Origin: Nemertoderma westbladi
Taxonomy: Eukaryota > Xenacoelomorpha > Nemertodermatida > Nemertodermatidae
Reading direction: 5' to 3'
Length of the DNA: 36,232 nt
Assembly: GCA_032718475.1 (NCBI GenBank)
Contig: JAUCBJ010001393.1
Coordinates: 1 to 36,232, forward strand
A model generated the notes under the pieces. It did not search any database. It was not told the DNA's origin and was given only the letters and a program-made list of their open reading frames with translations. Within the stretch, counting starts at the first letter, position 1. Every line of letters starts with the position of its first letter. Positions 1-10,955 of the stretch are shown in pieces. The translations under genes and the position numbers were made by a program.

Positions 1-1
1 A

Positions 2-221
2 TTTGTTACACTACACTGATTCCGGGGTCTAACACATATACTCGACAGGCCACTGGTTGACCAACAGCAGGTTCCCTGAGCGAAACCGGAAGTCACGTGG
101 GAAGGGAGGTAGGCATTCTACTAGAGAGAACCTAAGGGATCGGATAAGGGTCTTTCGAGTATCTCACACACAAAACGAAATATCCATCTAGTGACCTTTA
201 CTGGAGGAGTACCCTTACAAG
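2..221 (+). repeat. Dispersed ~215-bp repeat, copy 1
   Basis: From TTTGTTACACT through CTGGAGGAGTACCCTTACA this stretch is about 94% identical by eye to 20647-20864. Both flanks diverge sharply at the ends. No coding potential or terminal repeats are evident. The second copy abuts a LINE reverse transcriptase relic, so this may be a 5'-UTR fragment or an independent short element. Bases 222-410, between it and the HAGH exon, show nothing recognisable. Confidence 0.75.
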
Positions 222-410
222 CCAATCATTGCTGAAATTAAACCAAACTTGGTACGTATGCACTCCTTGTTTAGGAAGAATGCAAAGTTTGATAAAAATG
301 AGACTGCCAGTAGGTACCTTAACCTGGTGCGCATGCAATCTCGTGCTGCAAGAAGGTGCGTGTTACGCGTGGTACGTGTCACGAACGTGTTACGTATACA
401 TACAACTAAC

Positions 411-734
411 CTATTGTGCTTGGAACCGGTACCACCGTATTTGGGTAGTTGGCTGTGGTATTATCAGCTTTCTTTGGTTTATACTTCCGAGTGATACATT
501 CAGCCTGTTTCAGCTTCTCTTTAACGTTTCTATTAGAAGGCTCCACTAGTTTCGCGAACTTTAGATTCACGATTGCGTATTCGTGTCCAGGGTAGATCTG
601 AGTGTTCTTCGGCAACGAACCCAACTTCTCGACAACTGAGTTGAACATTTCCTCGGCGGTACCATACCCCAATAAGAAATCGCCGCACCCTCCAACGAAT
701 AAAGTGTCTCCGGTAAACACCGCTGGTGGTCCTC
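411..734 (-). CDS. HAGH: Glyoxalase II, third exon (C-terminal exon(s) off window)
   Basis: Third HAGH exon, 324 bases, from the acceptor GTAG at 736-735 to the donor G|GTTAGT at 411/410. It contains [12 protein letters not shown] (the bridging Asp metal ligand) and [13 protein letters not shown] (the last metal His). It ends VPSTI plus one base, where homologues continue AEEFTYNPFMRV, so the exon stops at a plausible internal junction. All active-site metal ligands are now present. The C-terminal segment that binds the glutathione carboxylates is not found in bases 1-400 and presumably lies left of the window. About 16 residues are inserted before VPSTI compared with the human protein. Confidence 0.93.
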
Positions 735-1401
735 CTACTCCTTTATGTAAATAAATTGGATAATACAAAAATTTGGTACTAATATTTACGCATTTATATG
801 TACTGTAAAGAGGATTTATGCAGTTGTATTTTCCTTACAAGCGAAATTGCAACAGTGAGAGATGGAGGTTTGTTTCTAAATTATAGGATTTCACATTTTA
901 TACACCATTTATAAAAAATACATCATTGGTTCATTCATTGTATAGAGATTATTCATATCGTTTTACTTGAAAATATCCAGGTTTACCTTGGAGTGGGCAG
1001 ACTATTTTTGAACATCGTTTGAACAAGCAATCTTTGAGCAATAAGCTGTTTATACAACTGCTTGCTTATAGATGCATACAGATCTCCTTCGTGTCGTGGA
1101 TTTAGATCCCGGAGGACAATAGATCCCTTTGGGAGTTTTGATCCAACTAGGAATTTGCAAATTGTGGTAGTCGTGGCCTAAACTGATCTGCCGAAGGGCA
1201 GTGATGACAATAAATCCTAAAATTCCACTAAATTTCTTAGATTATGACATAAGGTTAGGCCTACATAACAATATTGATCATGGTTTACGCCTCACCAACA
1301 ACCCTAGCATAAAAATTCGCGATCTGAAGTCCCATTCATTATCTAAATTCATGAGACCCATTAGTAGACAAACTTACCCAGATTAACATATACTTACTAA
1401 C

Positions 1402-1564
1402 CGGGATTAACAAAGAAACACATAGACCCTGGAGTGTGACCCGGTGTTGCGATCGCTTCAACTAGCAATGTCCCAACAGAAACCGACATTCCACCCACGA
1501 TTTTGTGTGTCGCTCCTTCACATTTCTCACCACATTGAATTGGCGGGCACTTTTTCAAATTCTC
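1402..1564 (-). CDS. HAGH: Glyoxalase II, middle exon
   Basis: Second HAGH exon. The acceptor is TTTCAAG with a pyrimidine-rich tract, the exon starts at 1564, and it ends at 1402 before GTTAGT, leaving one base of a split Gly codon. It encodes the conserved ATHK turn and ATPGHTPGSMCFFV, whose His is a metal ligand of the binuclear site (family form TPCHTSGHICYFV). Length is 163 bases. Joining G from this exon to GA of the next gives [12 protein letters not shown], exactly the expected family sequence, which strongly supports both splice sites. The intron upstream (1565-2543) is about 1 kb and holds a copy of a dispersed repeat. Confidence 0.92.
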
Positions 1565-1811
1565 CTTGAAAGAACAATGCAAAATAAATATTTTATTCCG
1601 AATTTCAACGTTACTTATAACTACAACTCAACATTATCTTTTTATTTTTTTCGAGTTTATCCCGCTCTATTTACACTAAATATTTATTTTACAAAAAAAG
1701 TAATATTCTTTTGTCCGACATTTTACTCAGCATTTTCGAGGCAATTCCTAAGGCCACGAAAATAATGTGCATAAATTATTTCGAAAAGATGCGGATTATA
1801 AGGATATTATT

Positions 1812-1985
1812 ATGGGGACTGGACGCAAATCCCGTCTTGGCGACTTAATATCCCGCCTCAATGTTAAATTCGCAATTTAGGGAAAGGAGCAGGTCACAGT
1901 GGCACGTTATGCTAACCAAAACAATAAACGGGACTCAATAGATCAGGTTACAATTTTGATTTCTGGAGTAATCAGCTGTTATTTG
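1812..1985 (+). repeat. Poly-G-associated dispersed repeat, copy a
   Basis: This intronic stretch shares ordered blocks with 3428-3560 and 34568-34740, and more weakly with 32665-32735: GGGGACTGGACGCAAA, then GGGAAAGGAGCAGGTCAC, AACCAAAACAATAAAC, and GTAATCAGCTGTTAT. Conserved block order with decayed spacers indicates a small non-autonomous mobile repeat. Here the G run at the left end is only four bases long. Confidence 0.6.
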
Positions 1986-2373
1986 CGTCTTTAATTTCCT
2001 CTTGAGAGGGATGAATTTTGAAAATTTATTTTTGTAAAAAAAATTGATTTTTTAAAGGATACACTTTTCAATTCAAAGTTTAACGAAACAAATTCATAGG
2101 AAAGTTTAAGTATCTGAAGCACCAACATCACATTAAAATATACTACTGTATCTGCTTTCCAACAATTAGCGCTATTATTAACATTAATATGAACTTTCTG
2201 TATCATAACACATGTCTGTTTTAGTAATGTTTAATTGTTCCACTTAACCGACTTTTCAACCTGTAGCAATACCCAATAATGACTGACTATGTAGACCTAG
2301 AAATGATGTTGAGTGTTTTTAAATCATTATGTTTTAGATCATAATCGACATTCAAAATAGAAATATTCTTTTG

Positions 2374-2502
2374 AGACCCGGACAATTAATTCAGACCCGG
2401 ACAATTGCGGGGACGGGACGAGTAAAATTTGGACCCGGAAATAAGATTTTTAGAAGTGCTATCGAATTGTCCGGATCCAAATTGTGCGGGTCCGAATTGT
2501 CC
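2374..2502. repeat. Inverted-repeat cluster (GACCCGGACAATT words)
   Basis: GACCCGGACAATT occurs twice in direct orientation (near 2375 and 2393). Its inverted forms AATTGTCCGGATCC (near 2466) and GGGTCCGAATTGTCC (near 2488) follow about 80 bases later. The arrangement can fold on itself and resembles a decayed MITE. It lies in the HAGH intron close to exon 1. Confidence 0.5.
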
Positions 2503-2543
2503 TATATACCACATACATGTAATAAATCATGTGACTTTGCTAC

Positions 2544-2744
2544 CTGAAGCCAAATATTCCCGTTAGAGTGGTCCAGATGATGATGTGTAACTAATATAGC
2601 GACAACTCTCCATCTGTTCCTATCAACAATACTCATTAGAATATTGGAGTTAACTGGATCTATCAGAGCGCAACTATTGGTGTCCTCGTCTACCAAAATA
2701 TAGGCGTAGTTGTCCTTAAGGGCCGGAATCTGGTGGACTTTCAT
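2544..2744 (-). CDS. HAGH: Glyoxalase II (hydroxyacylglutathione hydrolase), N-terminal exon
   Basis: First coding exon seen of a glyoxalase II gene. The enzyme hydrolyses S-D-lactoylglutathione to D-lactate and glutathione in methylglyoxal detoxification. The ATG at 2744 begins MKVHQIPALKDNYAYIL, matching the start of cytosolic family members, and the exon carries the metal-binding THHHLDH signature of the metallo-beta-lactamase fold (family form THHHWDH). The exon ends with CAG at 2544 before a GTAGCA donor, in phase 0. Joining to the next exon gives ...NIWLQ-ENLKK, where animal homologues read about GGNEKLVK, so a few residues at the junction are atypical. No mitochondrial presequence is visible upstream, although an alternative 5' exon cannot be excluded. 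Family assignment is very secure; exon ends are inferred from splice consensus. Confidence 0.93.
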
Positions 2745-3427
2745 TTTTAAATCTTTCTCAATACTATTAACAGTAATATAACCACTTACAAAATGAGGGT
2801 AAACTTATATTATTAACATAAAGACCAGAAAAGTTACTTTTATTGATTAACTATGTCAGTATGTAGGAGGGAGGGGTGGGGGGGGGGGGGCGTATCTGAT
2901 CTGAGACTACTCTACTACAACAGATCAGATACCTTTGTTACATGGCGAAGTACTGTATCACCTTTAAGACAACAAATATTATTTATATAGCTATACATTT
3001 TTAATAGTAGGCATATAGCTAGCGTTTTGGATGGTAGCTAGTGTTTAAAGAAACTTAATAAATATGATGATTATATTAAAATTTGGCAAACCTTTTATAC
3101 AAAAGAGTAACAAGTATACTTCCGGTTTTATGTCTATTTAACTGTCTCTGAAAAATTAGAATAAAGAATAGAGGTCTGAGAAAATAGATAGTACCCCATT
3201 CATTAATAACAAAACACAACACACTTAAAACTAATTATTATTTACAAAAGTTTGTTTCCAAAAACACTACCGGTACCACAAAAACACTAAGTTATACCTT
3301 AATTATATAATAATAGTTCTTAATTACAGTACGTCAATATTTAAGGAAATTTTTGACAATAGAGAAGGCCGGGTCGGAAATGAACGAATAGCTAAATTAC
3401 AGTAGCAAGCCATCACTTTTTGAGACA
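2745..3427. other. HAGH upstream region, no gene seen
   Basis: AT-rich DNA upstream of the HAGH start. No coding exon, TATA box or clear core promoter was recognised. The only structure is the 13-G run at 2878-2890, which is followed by an inverted repeat. Confidence 0.5.
2878..2932 (+). repeat. 13-G run followed by a perfect 12-bp inverted repeat
   Basis: A run of 13 G is followed, one base later, by GTATCTGATCTG, a 17-base loop, and its exact complement CAGATCAGATAC. The layout (G run, then 12-bp hairpin) recurs at 34568-34633 with an unrelated stem sequence. Confidence 0.8.
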
Positions 3428-3560
3428 GGGGGGGGGGGGGGGGGGAACTGGACGCAAAAGGACAGGTTACAGTGGCACGTTATTTTAACCAAAACAATAA
3501 ACTAAACACAATAGAACAGGTTACAGTTTATTTTTAAGAGTAATCAACTGTTATGTTATG
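3428..3560 (+). repeat. Poly-G-associated dispersed repeat, copy b
   Basis: Eighteen G, then AACTGGACGCAAA, GGACAGGTTACAGTGGCACG, AACCAAAACAATAAAC, a second CAGGTTACAG, and GTAATCAACTGTTATG. This is the best match to copy a at 1812. It ends directly against the fold-back element that starts at 3566. Confidence 0.65.
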
Positions 3561-3565
3561 TTAGT

Positions 3566-5211
3566 TCCGTATAGAACTGGATTTTTAAAATTTATGTCAT
3601 TGTTACTATGCCAAAATTGAAGAGTTCTAGAACAATAGAAGAGTATTATATACTTTTCTAGAACATAAATAAAATAAAAAATATAATGTTCTAGAACAAA
3701 TAGCTAGTTTTAATTTTAAAATAGCTATTAAATTTAAAAAATATCAAATTTTGTACATAAATTTTTTAATAAATAAATAATTTTTTTTGTATTACTAGCT
3801 ACCGGTATTTTAAATTTGAAAAATAACTAGCTATATGTTCTTGAAAGCAAAAGCTTTCTTTAGTTTACAAAGAAAAGTTCTTTTAGTCGGCGAAGCCGGA
3901 GGTGACCCGAAGGTTCCTCTTTCGATAGCTGCTACCCGAGGGGGTATTAGTATGGCCTGTGACCCCACTTTTTGATGAAAAAAACTAACTAGATAGTCTA
4001 TTTAGACTCTAACTAAACTGAAAATAACTAACTAGATAGAACGATCTATTGCGATGTTCCAGAATGTTATTTGACAGTAGCCATGGTTACCATTTTGGAG
4101 AAAAGCGTTTTAAGAATGTAAGTTTTGAAAATTTATGTACAATAAAATTGCTTAATTTTGCGTGTAAAAACCATAGTTATGAGTTTCTGGCGCTCATACC
4201 CAGCGGATAGAAGGGATGTGGGGACATGCCAATCTAGGCTTGATGAGGAACAAGAGAGGAACCAATAAGAACCTGTTACAGAATCATCTCGCTGAATTTT
4301 GGTGGCGAAATTACAACAGGGAGGCCCCATTCAGCAAACTGATAACACTAATAAACAATAGCGAATTATAGAAATCTGTTTAATTCAGTTCTAAAACAAA
4401 AAACTAATCAATTTACATTGTTATATTCATTAAATAACATATTCGATTAACCTTCAATAAAGTATTATTTACAACACTTGGTTACCATAGCAACACAAGA
4501 AAAATGTTCCAGAATGTAGAACTTGAGTGGGGCAAACATAATACCAACATATGTAGCTAGTATATCATAAATTACTAGCTAGTTTTTTTCATCAAAAATT
4601 GGAGTCACAGGCCATACTAATACCCCCGAGGGTAGGGGTGGGCGCTACTCCTATCCCAAGATTTGCTCCCAGTTATTTAACTGGTACTCATTTTATCGAC
4701 CCCAGTGGATGAAAGGCTGTGAGTGGACCCTGGCGGGGCTGATCCTACAACCATTAGATTTCAGGCCCGGCGCTCAACCAACTGAGCTACCCCGCCATTC
4801 ATATGTTCTAGAACATTATATTATTTGTATTATTTATGCTCTAAAATTGTGTATAATACATATAATATTACATAAATAAATTAAAAAATAATAAGTTTCT
4901 AAAACATATTGCTAGTTTTTTTTAATTTCAAAATAGCTAGTAAATTTAACAAATAATACAATTTGGTACCGGTAGATAAATGTTTTAATCATAATATAAA
5001 TAAATAATTTTTTTTTATTACTAGCTATTTAAATTTAAATTTAAATTTAAATTTAAATTTAAAAAATAACTAGCTATATGTTCTAGAACATTATATTTTT
5101 TACTTGATTTATGTTCTAGAATAGTATCTAATACTTTTCTATTGTTCTATAACTCTTCAATGTTGCCATAGTAACAATGACATAAGTTATAAAAATGCAA
5201 TTCTATACGGA
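3566..5211. mobile_element. Fold-back DNA element with long inverted arms (~1.65 kb)
   Basis: The outer ~170 bases, starting TCCGTATAGAAC, match the reverse complement of the last ~130 bases, which end GTTCTATACGGA-like. The arms share GTCATTGTTACTATG, repeated TTCTAGAACA palindromes and TAGCTAG words. Inner arm parts also pair: GGGGGTATTAGTATGGCCTG near 3942 is inverted at about 4600-4625. The interior (about 4010-4560) has no convincing ORF, so the element looks non-autonomous. A tRNA-like module and a six-base AAATTT-type microsatellite (about 5037-5072) lie only in the right arm, so they postdate formation of the arms. No target-site duplication could be fixed. Confidence 0.7.
4640..4796 (-). 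mobile_element. tRNA-derived SINE-like module
   Basis: Read on the minus strand, bases 4796-4732 can fold like a tRNA. GGCGGGG at the 5' end is perfectly complementary to CCCCGCC at the 3' end of the 65-base unit. TAGCTCAGTTGG is a perfect pol III A box, and GCTC/GAGC forms a D stem. The T-arm/B-box region (GGTTGTAGGATC) is degenerate. The body downstream contains GGTCGATAAAATGAGTACC, a sequence type I associate with SINE bodies of marine invertebrates. It lies within the right arm of the fold-back element and is absent from the left arm. Confidence 0.65.
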
Positions 5212-5485
5212 TTACCTAAAAAGGTAGGCCTATACAGTAGGCCTATTGTAGTTTTCAGTTTAGCTATTATATGTTTAATTTACTGCTATGGTTACTTCCA
5301 AAATATTATGTCCTAAATTCATTTTTAACGGTCAGTTAGTATAACAGTTAACCTTTCCAGCACTTTCGTCATAGAGATGCCACAGAGCTCTGACATAGAG
5401 CTGTGACGGCAGATGTAATAATAGCAAAGATTTCATCTTGATTCGCGCAAGATTTACAAAATTTTATACATATTAAAACCTGTAA

Positions 5486-5682
5486 GGCCGCGTTCACACT
5501 ACCGCGTCAAAGTCAAAGTCAAAAGACAAAAATGTAAATCACAAAACATGAAATTTAATTTTTCCTAGAATCCTCTTATGTATTATATTAGGCCTATATA
5601 ATGTATTATTATTTATTATTGCTAACTAACTATATTTATTTTATTTTGACTTTGTCTTTGACTCGGTAGTGTGAACGCGGCC
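5486..5682. mobile_element. MITE, PIF/Harbinger-like (TAA target duplication)
   Basis: A 197-bp element begins GGCCGCGTTCACACTACCG and ends with the inverse of it. The terminal inverted repeats run about 40 bp with two or three mismatches. TAA flanks it on both sides (5483-5485 and 5683-5685), the three-base TWA duplication typical of PIF/Harbinger transposons. No coding capacity. Confidence 0.8.
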
Positions 5683-5905
5683 TAAGTGGATTTTTAATAA
5701 CCCTATCATTATATTCTTAGTGCTGATCAATATTGCCTTCAAAAATTTAACTTGCACTTTTCGTGCACCCAAAAAATTTATAAACAAAAGGTCTGTTGAC
5801 ATTACAAATAGCACAAGCAGGTTGCAACTGCCCATTGAGATGCTCTGCCGGTTCGACAAACAAATTTGCCAACACCATGCAATCTACAATTGGCTTGCTG
5901 TGATA

Positions 5906-6225
5906 CAGCGTGCATTAAGAATGCTATGCCGACTTGTCAATAAAATTGCGCCGCCACAACACCCTCTCCCGCATGACTTTTGTAAGATTATCCGCATCTT
6001 CAATGTGAGTGTCCCTTAAAATGTGTCTTAAAAATGTCATGGCCTGTACGTGTACACCCTGCTTATGCACTCCATGAGTCTGCCTAAGCCTGAGATTGTG
6101 ACAGGCTGGTCCTCAGGCGAAAGCAATGTGCTGCAAAGCGGAGGCGGCTATGTTCAAGTCTCAAGCTTGGGGACCAATGGAACGCCTTCAATATTATATA
6201 GTGTCTGATCGACCGAATGTTATCC
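5906..6225 (-). pseudogene. LINE B 3'-end relic
   Basis: Antisense match to the C-terminal part and 3' end of LINE B (compare 13250-13520 and the complement of 24340-24620). Recognisable blocks correspond to the conserved C-terminal HNLVLW-type region and the ending codons. Many substitutions and small indels destroy the frame, so this copy is clearly older than the others in the window. Confidence 0.8.
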
Positions 6226-7707
6226 CTTCTCTTATAACCTAATGCCTCACTAAGTAATTAATATTATCCACACTCTCACATCCAAGCCATACCTGCTAGA
6301 CTTCAACATAAAAAATTGTGTGGAATCCTTATATAATTGATGCAAAGCTGGTAGTTGAGAAATGAATAGATCGATGTTGCATTCTTATGACATCTGTTCT
6401 TCGTTTATGTAACAGCATACAAACTCATAATTGCCTTACATAAATGTGTTTTAATTACCATTCCATTATTGATCTGTTAATTACGCATCCCATGTCCTCA
6501 CAATTGAGGAGATGAGTAGAGTAATAATTGTCACAGTTGTAGTGTAGGAGTGGATGAGATTAATATATGCAATTCTAGAAGGATGATATAGCCATATCAT
6601 ACTTCATTATTATAATATAGTATATTTCGATAATTTAAAGTTTTTTAATTATTGTTTGTTTTAGCACATTCAAATTTAGTTAGGTTTATTAAATAGATAA
6701 TAAGAAAATGGGTACAAGACTGGGGTAATTTTGCAAAAAGTAAATTAATAATAATGAACAAGTAACACCAGAGAATACCACGGAAGGACCCTCATTCATG
6801 GCTGTTACCTATAAAGCATGGATGGTACCAAACTATCTCCCAAGGGTAATCATTCAACTATCTAATCCTTAATTCACTCCCCCAATAGAAGCCATTAGGT
6901 TACAATGTGTGCTGAGTTTGCGGTTTGTTTGGTTTGCAGGATACGTCGGAAACTCAATGTTCGACTATTTAGAGCAGCAATAGTTTTTAGCAGTACTTTT
7001 AATAGGTGATAGGGAGTTGTGTCGACATTTTGTCGACAAGTCCTCATAGTATTGTTAATGCATGCTGCATCACAGTAAGACAATTGTGGATTGCATGGCG
7101 GTGGCGGCACAACATTTTGTTTGCCATTATAGCATCTCAATGTGCAGCTGCAAATTAGTAAGCATATTACAGAGAGGGAAGCACTGATGTATGGTGACTC
7201 ATGGACTCCAACTGCAAAAAAATATTTGTGGCACCCATGGTCCACACTTATAATTAAATTATTCATGGACCATGGCATGGATGCAACCTATAAAAAATAT
7301 ACTTAGCTTCCATGGGTCAAATAATAAACAACAATAATTAAAACAATAATTTAATACTGTAGTAATAAATTGTATTGCCAATCACGGGTCAGTGTTACAT
7401 ATTACAACAACAAGGTGGTCCATGCAGGTCAACTCCATATCAAAGCATTAGTCTGGCCCATGGAAGCCATAATGGCGGGAATTTTGAAACCACAGTAGCT
7501 TACTGCATTATACTTTCATTTCTGTCTACCAGTACCGGTAGTGTTAGTCAGTTGGAGAAAATATTGATCTGTTCTGCTCGCATCTGGCATTTATAATCCA
7601 TTTGCTGTTGATATTAATTTATTTTCGAGTAGGCCTACTAGCTGTTAGAAACATCACTATTCTGCTATCAGGCCTACACTACGTGTGATGTCTCGTCTCA
7701 AATCGTC
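6226..7707. other. No recognised gene
   Basis: About 1.5 kb without a convincing exon. A short perfect inverted pair, CCATGGTCCA (about 7239) and TGGACCATGG (about 7266), and AGGCCTAC words near 7630 and 7670 are present. Short open frames here show no family motifs. Confidence 0.4.
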
Positions 7708-9110
7708 ACAGGTCAGGTCAGGTATTCTAGGTCATTGATCAAGAAAACTTGCCACCTCCATGCAGCATATAGGAGGTGCCACCTGTAGCTGCATAGACCC
7801 TCTTACTAGGGCAAAACTGGTCCTGTAACTAGGACCCCCTTCGTTCTTTGATAAGGACGCCCTTGGTCCAGGATTAAGGACCCATATACTTGGCTGCAGG
7901 GGTATATGGCCTGACCAGGCAGATGGTGATCTACCAATAATGGCTGGTCAGGAGTAGAGTGTTCTCATGTCCACTCTGAGTGCACTTCACCGCGACCTGC
8001 ACCTGGCTGCAGGGGTACAGGGCATGACCCAGCAGATGAGCTGCAACAGTCAATGGTGGGTCATGTGCGCCAGAGTAGATATGGGTGATGGGCCTCATAT
8101 CTGACTCCATTGCGACACCCACCCTGTGGAATGGCAAACCAGGGTGTGGTATTTGCCCCGAGAGCTGACTCGGCAAAAAAGCACCCCCCAACCCCCACTA
8201 TGGATTAGATTAGTAATGCGGAGGTCCGGCCACTAGAGGCCAGTGGAATTACCGGACACAATCGGCCTCACAGACTCTCCTGACCAGCTGCCTGTCTCAC
8301 CCCCTAGTGAAGAGAGAGCAGCCAACAATTCTTTTGAGTCCCTTTCCTGATGACCTTTCTGGACCAAACCCTGGGTCACCAGGGAGGCCAGATTGTGATG
8401 GGGAGAGGGATTCTGGAGTTGGAGGCTATTCTCATGTTCCACCCCGACCAACAAAGCCATTGGTGAATCTGAGGCAAGTCACTAGACTAGCCTCAGTAAT
8501 CACCCTAACACTCGGGTCCCCAATGCGACAAGGTGAGCTGACTGCCTTGGCAGATAAGCTTTCTCTTAGCGCAGTGGGTGTTCAAGAGCACCGAATGCAG
8601 ACTGGACAGACTGATGAGGTTCTGATTAAGGACATGGGGGGCGGTTGGCGAGCAGATGATAGTGGCAATGGTGGAATTGGTCTATTGATGAATCCAACTG
8701 CACATGCAGCATTGGACAAAATAGACCAAATCTCTAACCGCATCATCCGTTGCCACTTCTCATGTTCTGGTAGACTGGCTAAGAAGTTTCCTAAGGTGGT
8801 TCTGATGGTGTGCTACTCTCTAACTAGTGTTGCCCCTGTAGAGGAGGTGGAAAATTTCTACCACAATCTACAAGCAGCTACTAATGGAATGGATCAGCAT
8901 GCATTCTTAACATTCCTGGGAGACTTTAATGCAAGTCTGCATCAATCACCTACATCGCCCTGGGTCTATAGCAATAGTGTTAACCGAAATTCTGTCCATC
9001 TTCAGGATTTTATCTCTGGAAATTGATTGTTTTAGGCTAGAACCCAGTTCAAGAAGCGAACTGGAAAGCTATGGACTCATAGTGGACCCAGTGGTCACAA
9101 GTCCCAGTGT
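7708..9110 (+). pseudogene. LINE B copy 1: 5' UTR plus endonuclease domain, truncated 3'
   Basis: Closely matches the complement of 28055-26650 of the full-length LINE B. It includes the long leader and the start of the ORF, with the apurinic/apyrimidinic-type (EEP) endonuclease motifs VQEHRM, a GNGGIGLLMN block and FLGDFNASLHQ. Relative to the full copy it has a one-base T insertion near 8331 before the conserved SPFPDDL, an in-frame 15-base deletion near 8652, and a Gly-to-stop change (TGA) near 9025. Homology ends abruptly at GTCCCAG, so the reverse transcriptase is missing. A 3' truncation is unusual for target-primed integration and suggests a later deletion or rearrangement. Confidence 0.85.
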
Positions 9111-9171
9111 AGTATAAAAGTCTAATATTTAGCTTTTTCTAGGTTTTATATAATACATATCCTATAGAACA

Positions 9172-9870
9172 TTATATTTTTGAAAGAAGGTATGATTTTA
9201 AGAGAACTGAAAAGTATGACTTGGATTTTGCATTTTTTGCATCGAGAGGAATGGTATTCCAGATTGTAGGACCTTGAAAGTTGACAGATTGTTGGGTAGA
9301 GGTTAGATGGAATAGAGGGATGCGGAAGTCACCGCGATGCGAGTGGAGGAACGAGTGGATAGTTGTGGATAGTAGAGGACTTCCTAAATAGATGTAGAAT
9401 AGGGGGAGGAAGTGTAGCTGTGAGTTTATTAACGTCATTCATTTAAAGGTCTACATGGTGTTTGTAAAGCAGTTCGAGAGAGTGAAAGAATGCGAAGAAA
9501 TTTATATATTGGGTTAGAAGAGGCTTGGGAGCCGCTGAACGTAATGCACCGCAGTAGTTAATTCATTTGATTCGAAGGGGTTTTATAATAGTTGGGTAAG
9601 TACCACCATATAACATTAGTCCGTATTGTACGTATTGATGAATTAAGGAGAAGTAGAGTTGTCGTAGAATATTAGGTGGATATATATGGCGTAGTTTATA
9701 GAAAATCCCTGCAGTTTTAGATATTTCAGAAATTATTTTTTTTACGTGAAATTTCCAATTCAACTTATTCTCAACCCTTAAACCAAGGGATTTTCTACTT
9801 TCATTATATTTTCTTGATGGTCGTTAAATTTTATTGGGATAGTTGGTTATCAGCCAGCCAATTCTAGATA
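9172..9870 (-). pseudogene. CR1-like LINE C-terminal relic
   Basis: Two antisense open segments resemble the region after the reverse transcriptase in CR1-like LINEs. Bases 9763-9563 encode LNWKFHVKKI, then FYKLRHIYPPNILRQLYFSLI and YGLMLYGGTY. Bases 9438-9172 encode SVNFQGPTIWNTIPLDAK, close to the SFQGPKIWNNIP block of the family. The segments lie in different frames with stops between them, so the copy is dead. It is not part of LINE A or B. Confidence 0.75.
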
Positions 9871-10535
9871 TTAGTTAATTCGTTATTGACATCAGAAACG
9901 AGAAGGTTGGGCTTGGGATTAGTGTATGAATTGTGCCATTCATGAACTGGCCCAAGAGTAAATGTTTGCTTAGAATAACTAAATAAACTATTGTCTTCTC
10001 CCAATTTTTTGTTCTGCGTTTTTCGTTATTAGGCTGCCATGCTGCATAGACGCGTAATTATTTTTACTTACAACAATATTGATTGAAATGGATCCGTCCA
10101 TTATTGCCAGCTCTCGCATAGTAATGATGTCCACCCATCACAGAGTTGCACCAACTTACTCCATAATTAACTTGTTTATGTGGTATGACCTCGTTTACTT
10201 CTCTTGCAGTCATCATAGCCTGCATTCACGTAGAGTAAAAATAATTGATATAGGTGGTATTGTACCGTAAAGCTCGGGTGCTATCATCTGTGGTATCCCA
10301 GCTGAAATGAAATTTCAAGTGAAAAAAGTTATTTCCCCCTAAATTAAATCAGCATTGGATACATAAATCATCATCATTGAGTATCAGAAACCATAAAAGT
10401 TATGTTATGTCATAAGGGTTATTCTATGGTGGTTCAAAAACCGGTCACGCGCTTTTTTTATATTTTATGGTGTGAACAGCATATGAACAGCATGGATTTC
10501 AAGCTGTTTGTTTCAGGTAGGTGGGGCAGTACGCG
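9871..10535. other. No recognised gene; left flank of the DDE/HECT module
   Basis: No exon or family motif seen. The outer end of the module could lie in here (TCACGCGC near 10444 recurs near 13861 in the same orientation), but no convincing terminal inverted repeat was found. Confidence 0.3.
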
Positions 10536-10743
10536 TATTATCAATATATGTGTGCGCGTGCGGTTATGTTATGCGAGCGTGCGGTATTTCATGTGTGCGC
10601 GCGCGGTATTATGTTTGTGCGTGCGGTATTTGGTGTGCGCGCGCGCAGTATTTTATGTGTGCGCGCGCGGTATTATGGTTGTGCGTGCGGTATTTCATGT
10701 GCGCGCGCGCGGTATTTTATGTGTGTGCGTGCGGTTATTTTTT
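10536..10743 (+). repeat. GC-alternating tandem array, left copy
   Basis: The array starts TATTATCAATATATGTGTGC and ends GCGGTTATTTTT. It is built from ~22-base variants of GTGTGCGCGCGCGGTATTTT with runs of alternating purine-pyrimidine, a composition prone to Z-DNA. The same array, near-identical over about 150 bases, lies in inverted orientation at 16930-17121. The open frames here, rich in CARAV and VRYL words, are products of the repeat and not genes. Confidence 0.85.
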
Positions 10744-10955
10744 AGGCCAGCCACCAAAAATATTAAATTTAATGTGTGCTTGAATACTTGTTACTTAGCA
10801 ACCATCCTCGTATTAATTTGTGTATAATAGTCATTGCCTCTATAAAAACATGTCAATTCGTCATTGTACTGTACTTCAATGCATTGAATTGTATTGTATA
10901 CAATTATAATTGCTGCTAATCTATTTAGTTACATACTATATACTGTAGTTATTAA

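Noticed and set aside
1-410. C-terminal HAGH exon between the 215-bp repeat and exon 3
   Set aside because: No minus-strand match to the expected AEEF/YNPF region or the final basic segment was found in these bases.
6895-7278. 127-codon minus-strand frame with several Cys
   Set aside because: No family resemblance, no splice or promoter support, and it lies in repeat-like DNA. Treated as chance.
10402-10827. Three overlapping open frames encoding Cys/Arg/Val-rich repetitive proteins
   Set aside because: They arise from the GC-alternating tandem array; all frames of the repeat are open. Equivalent frames appear on the minus strand at 16877-17267.
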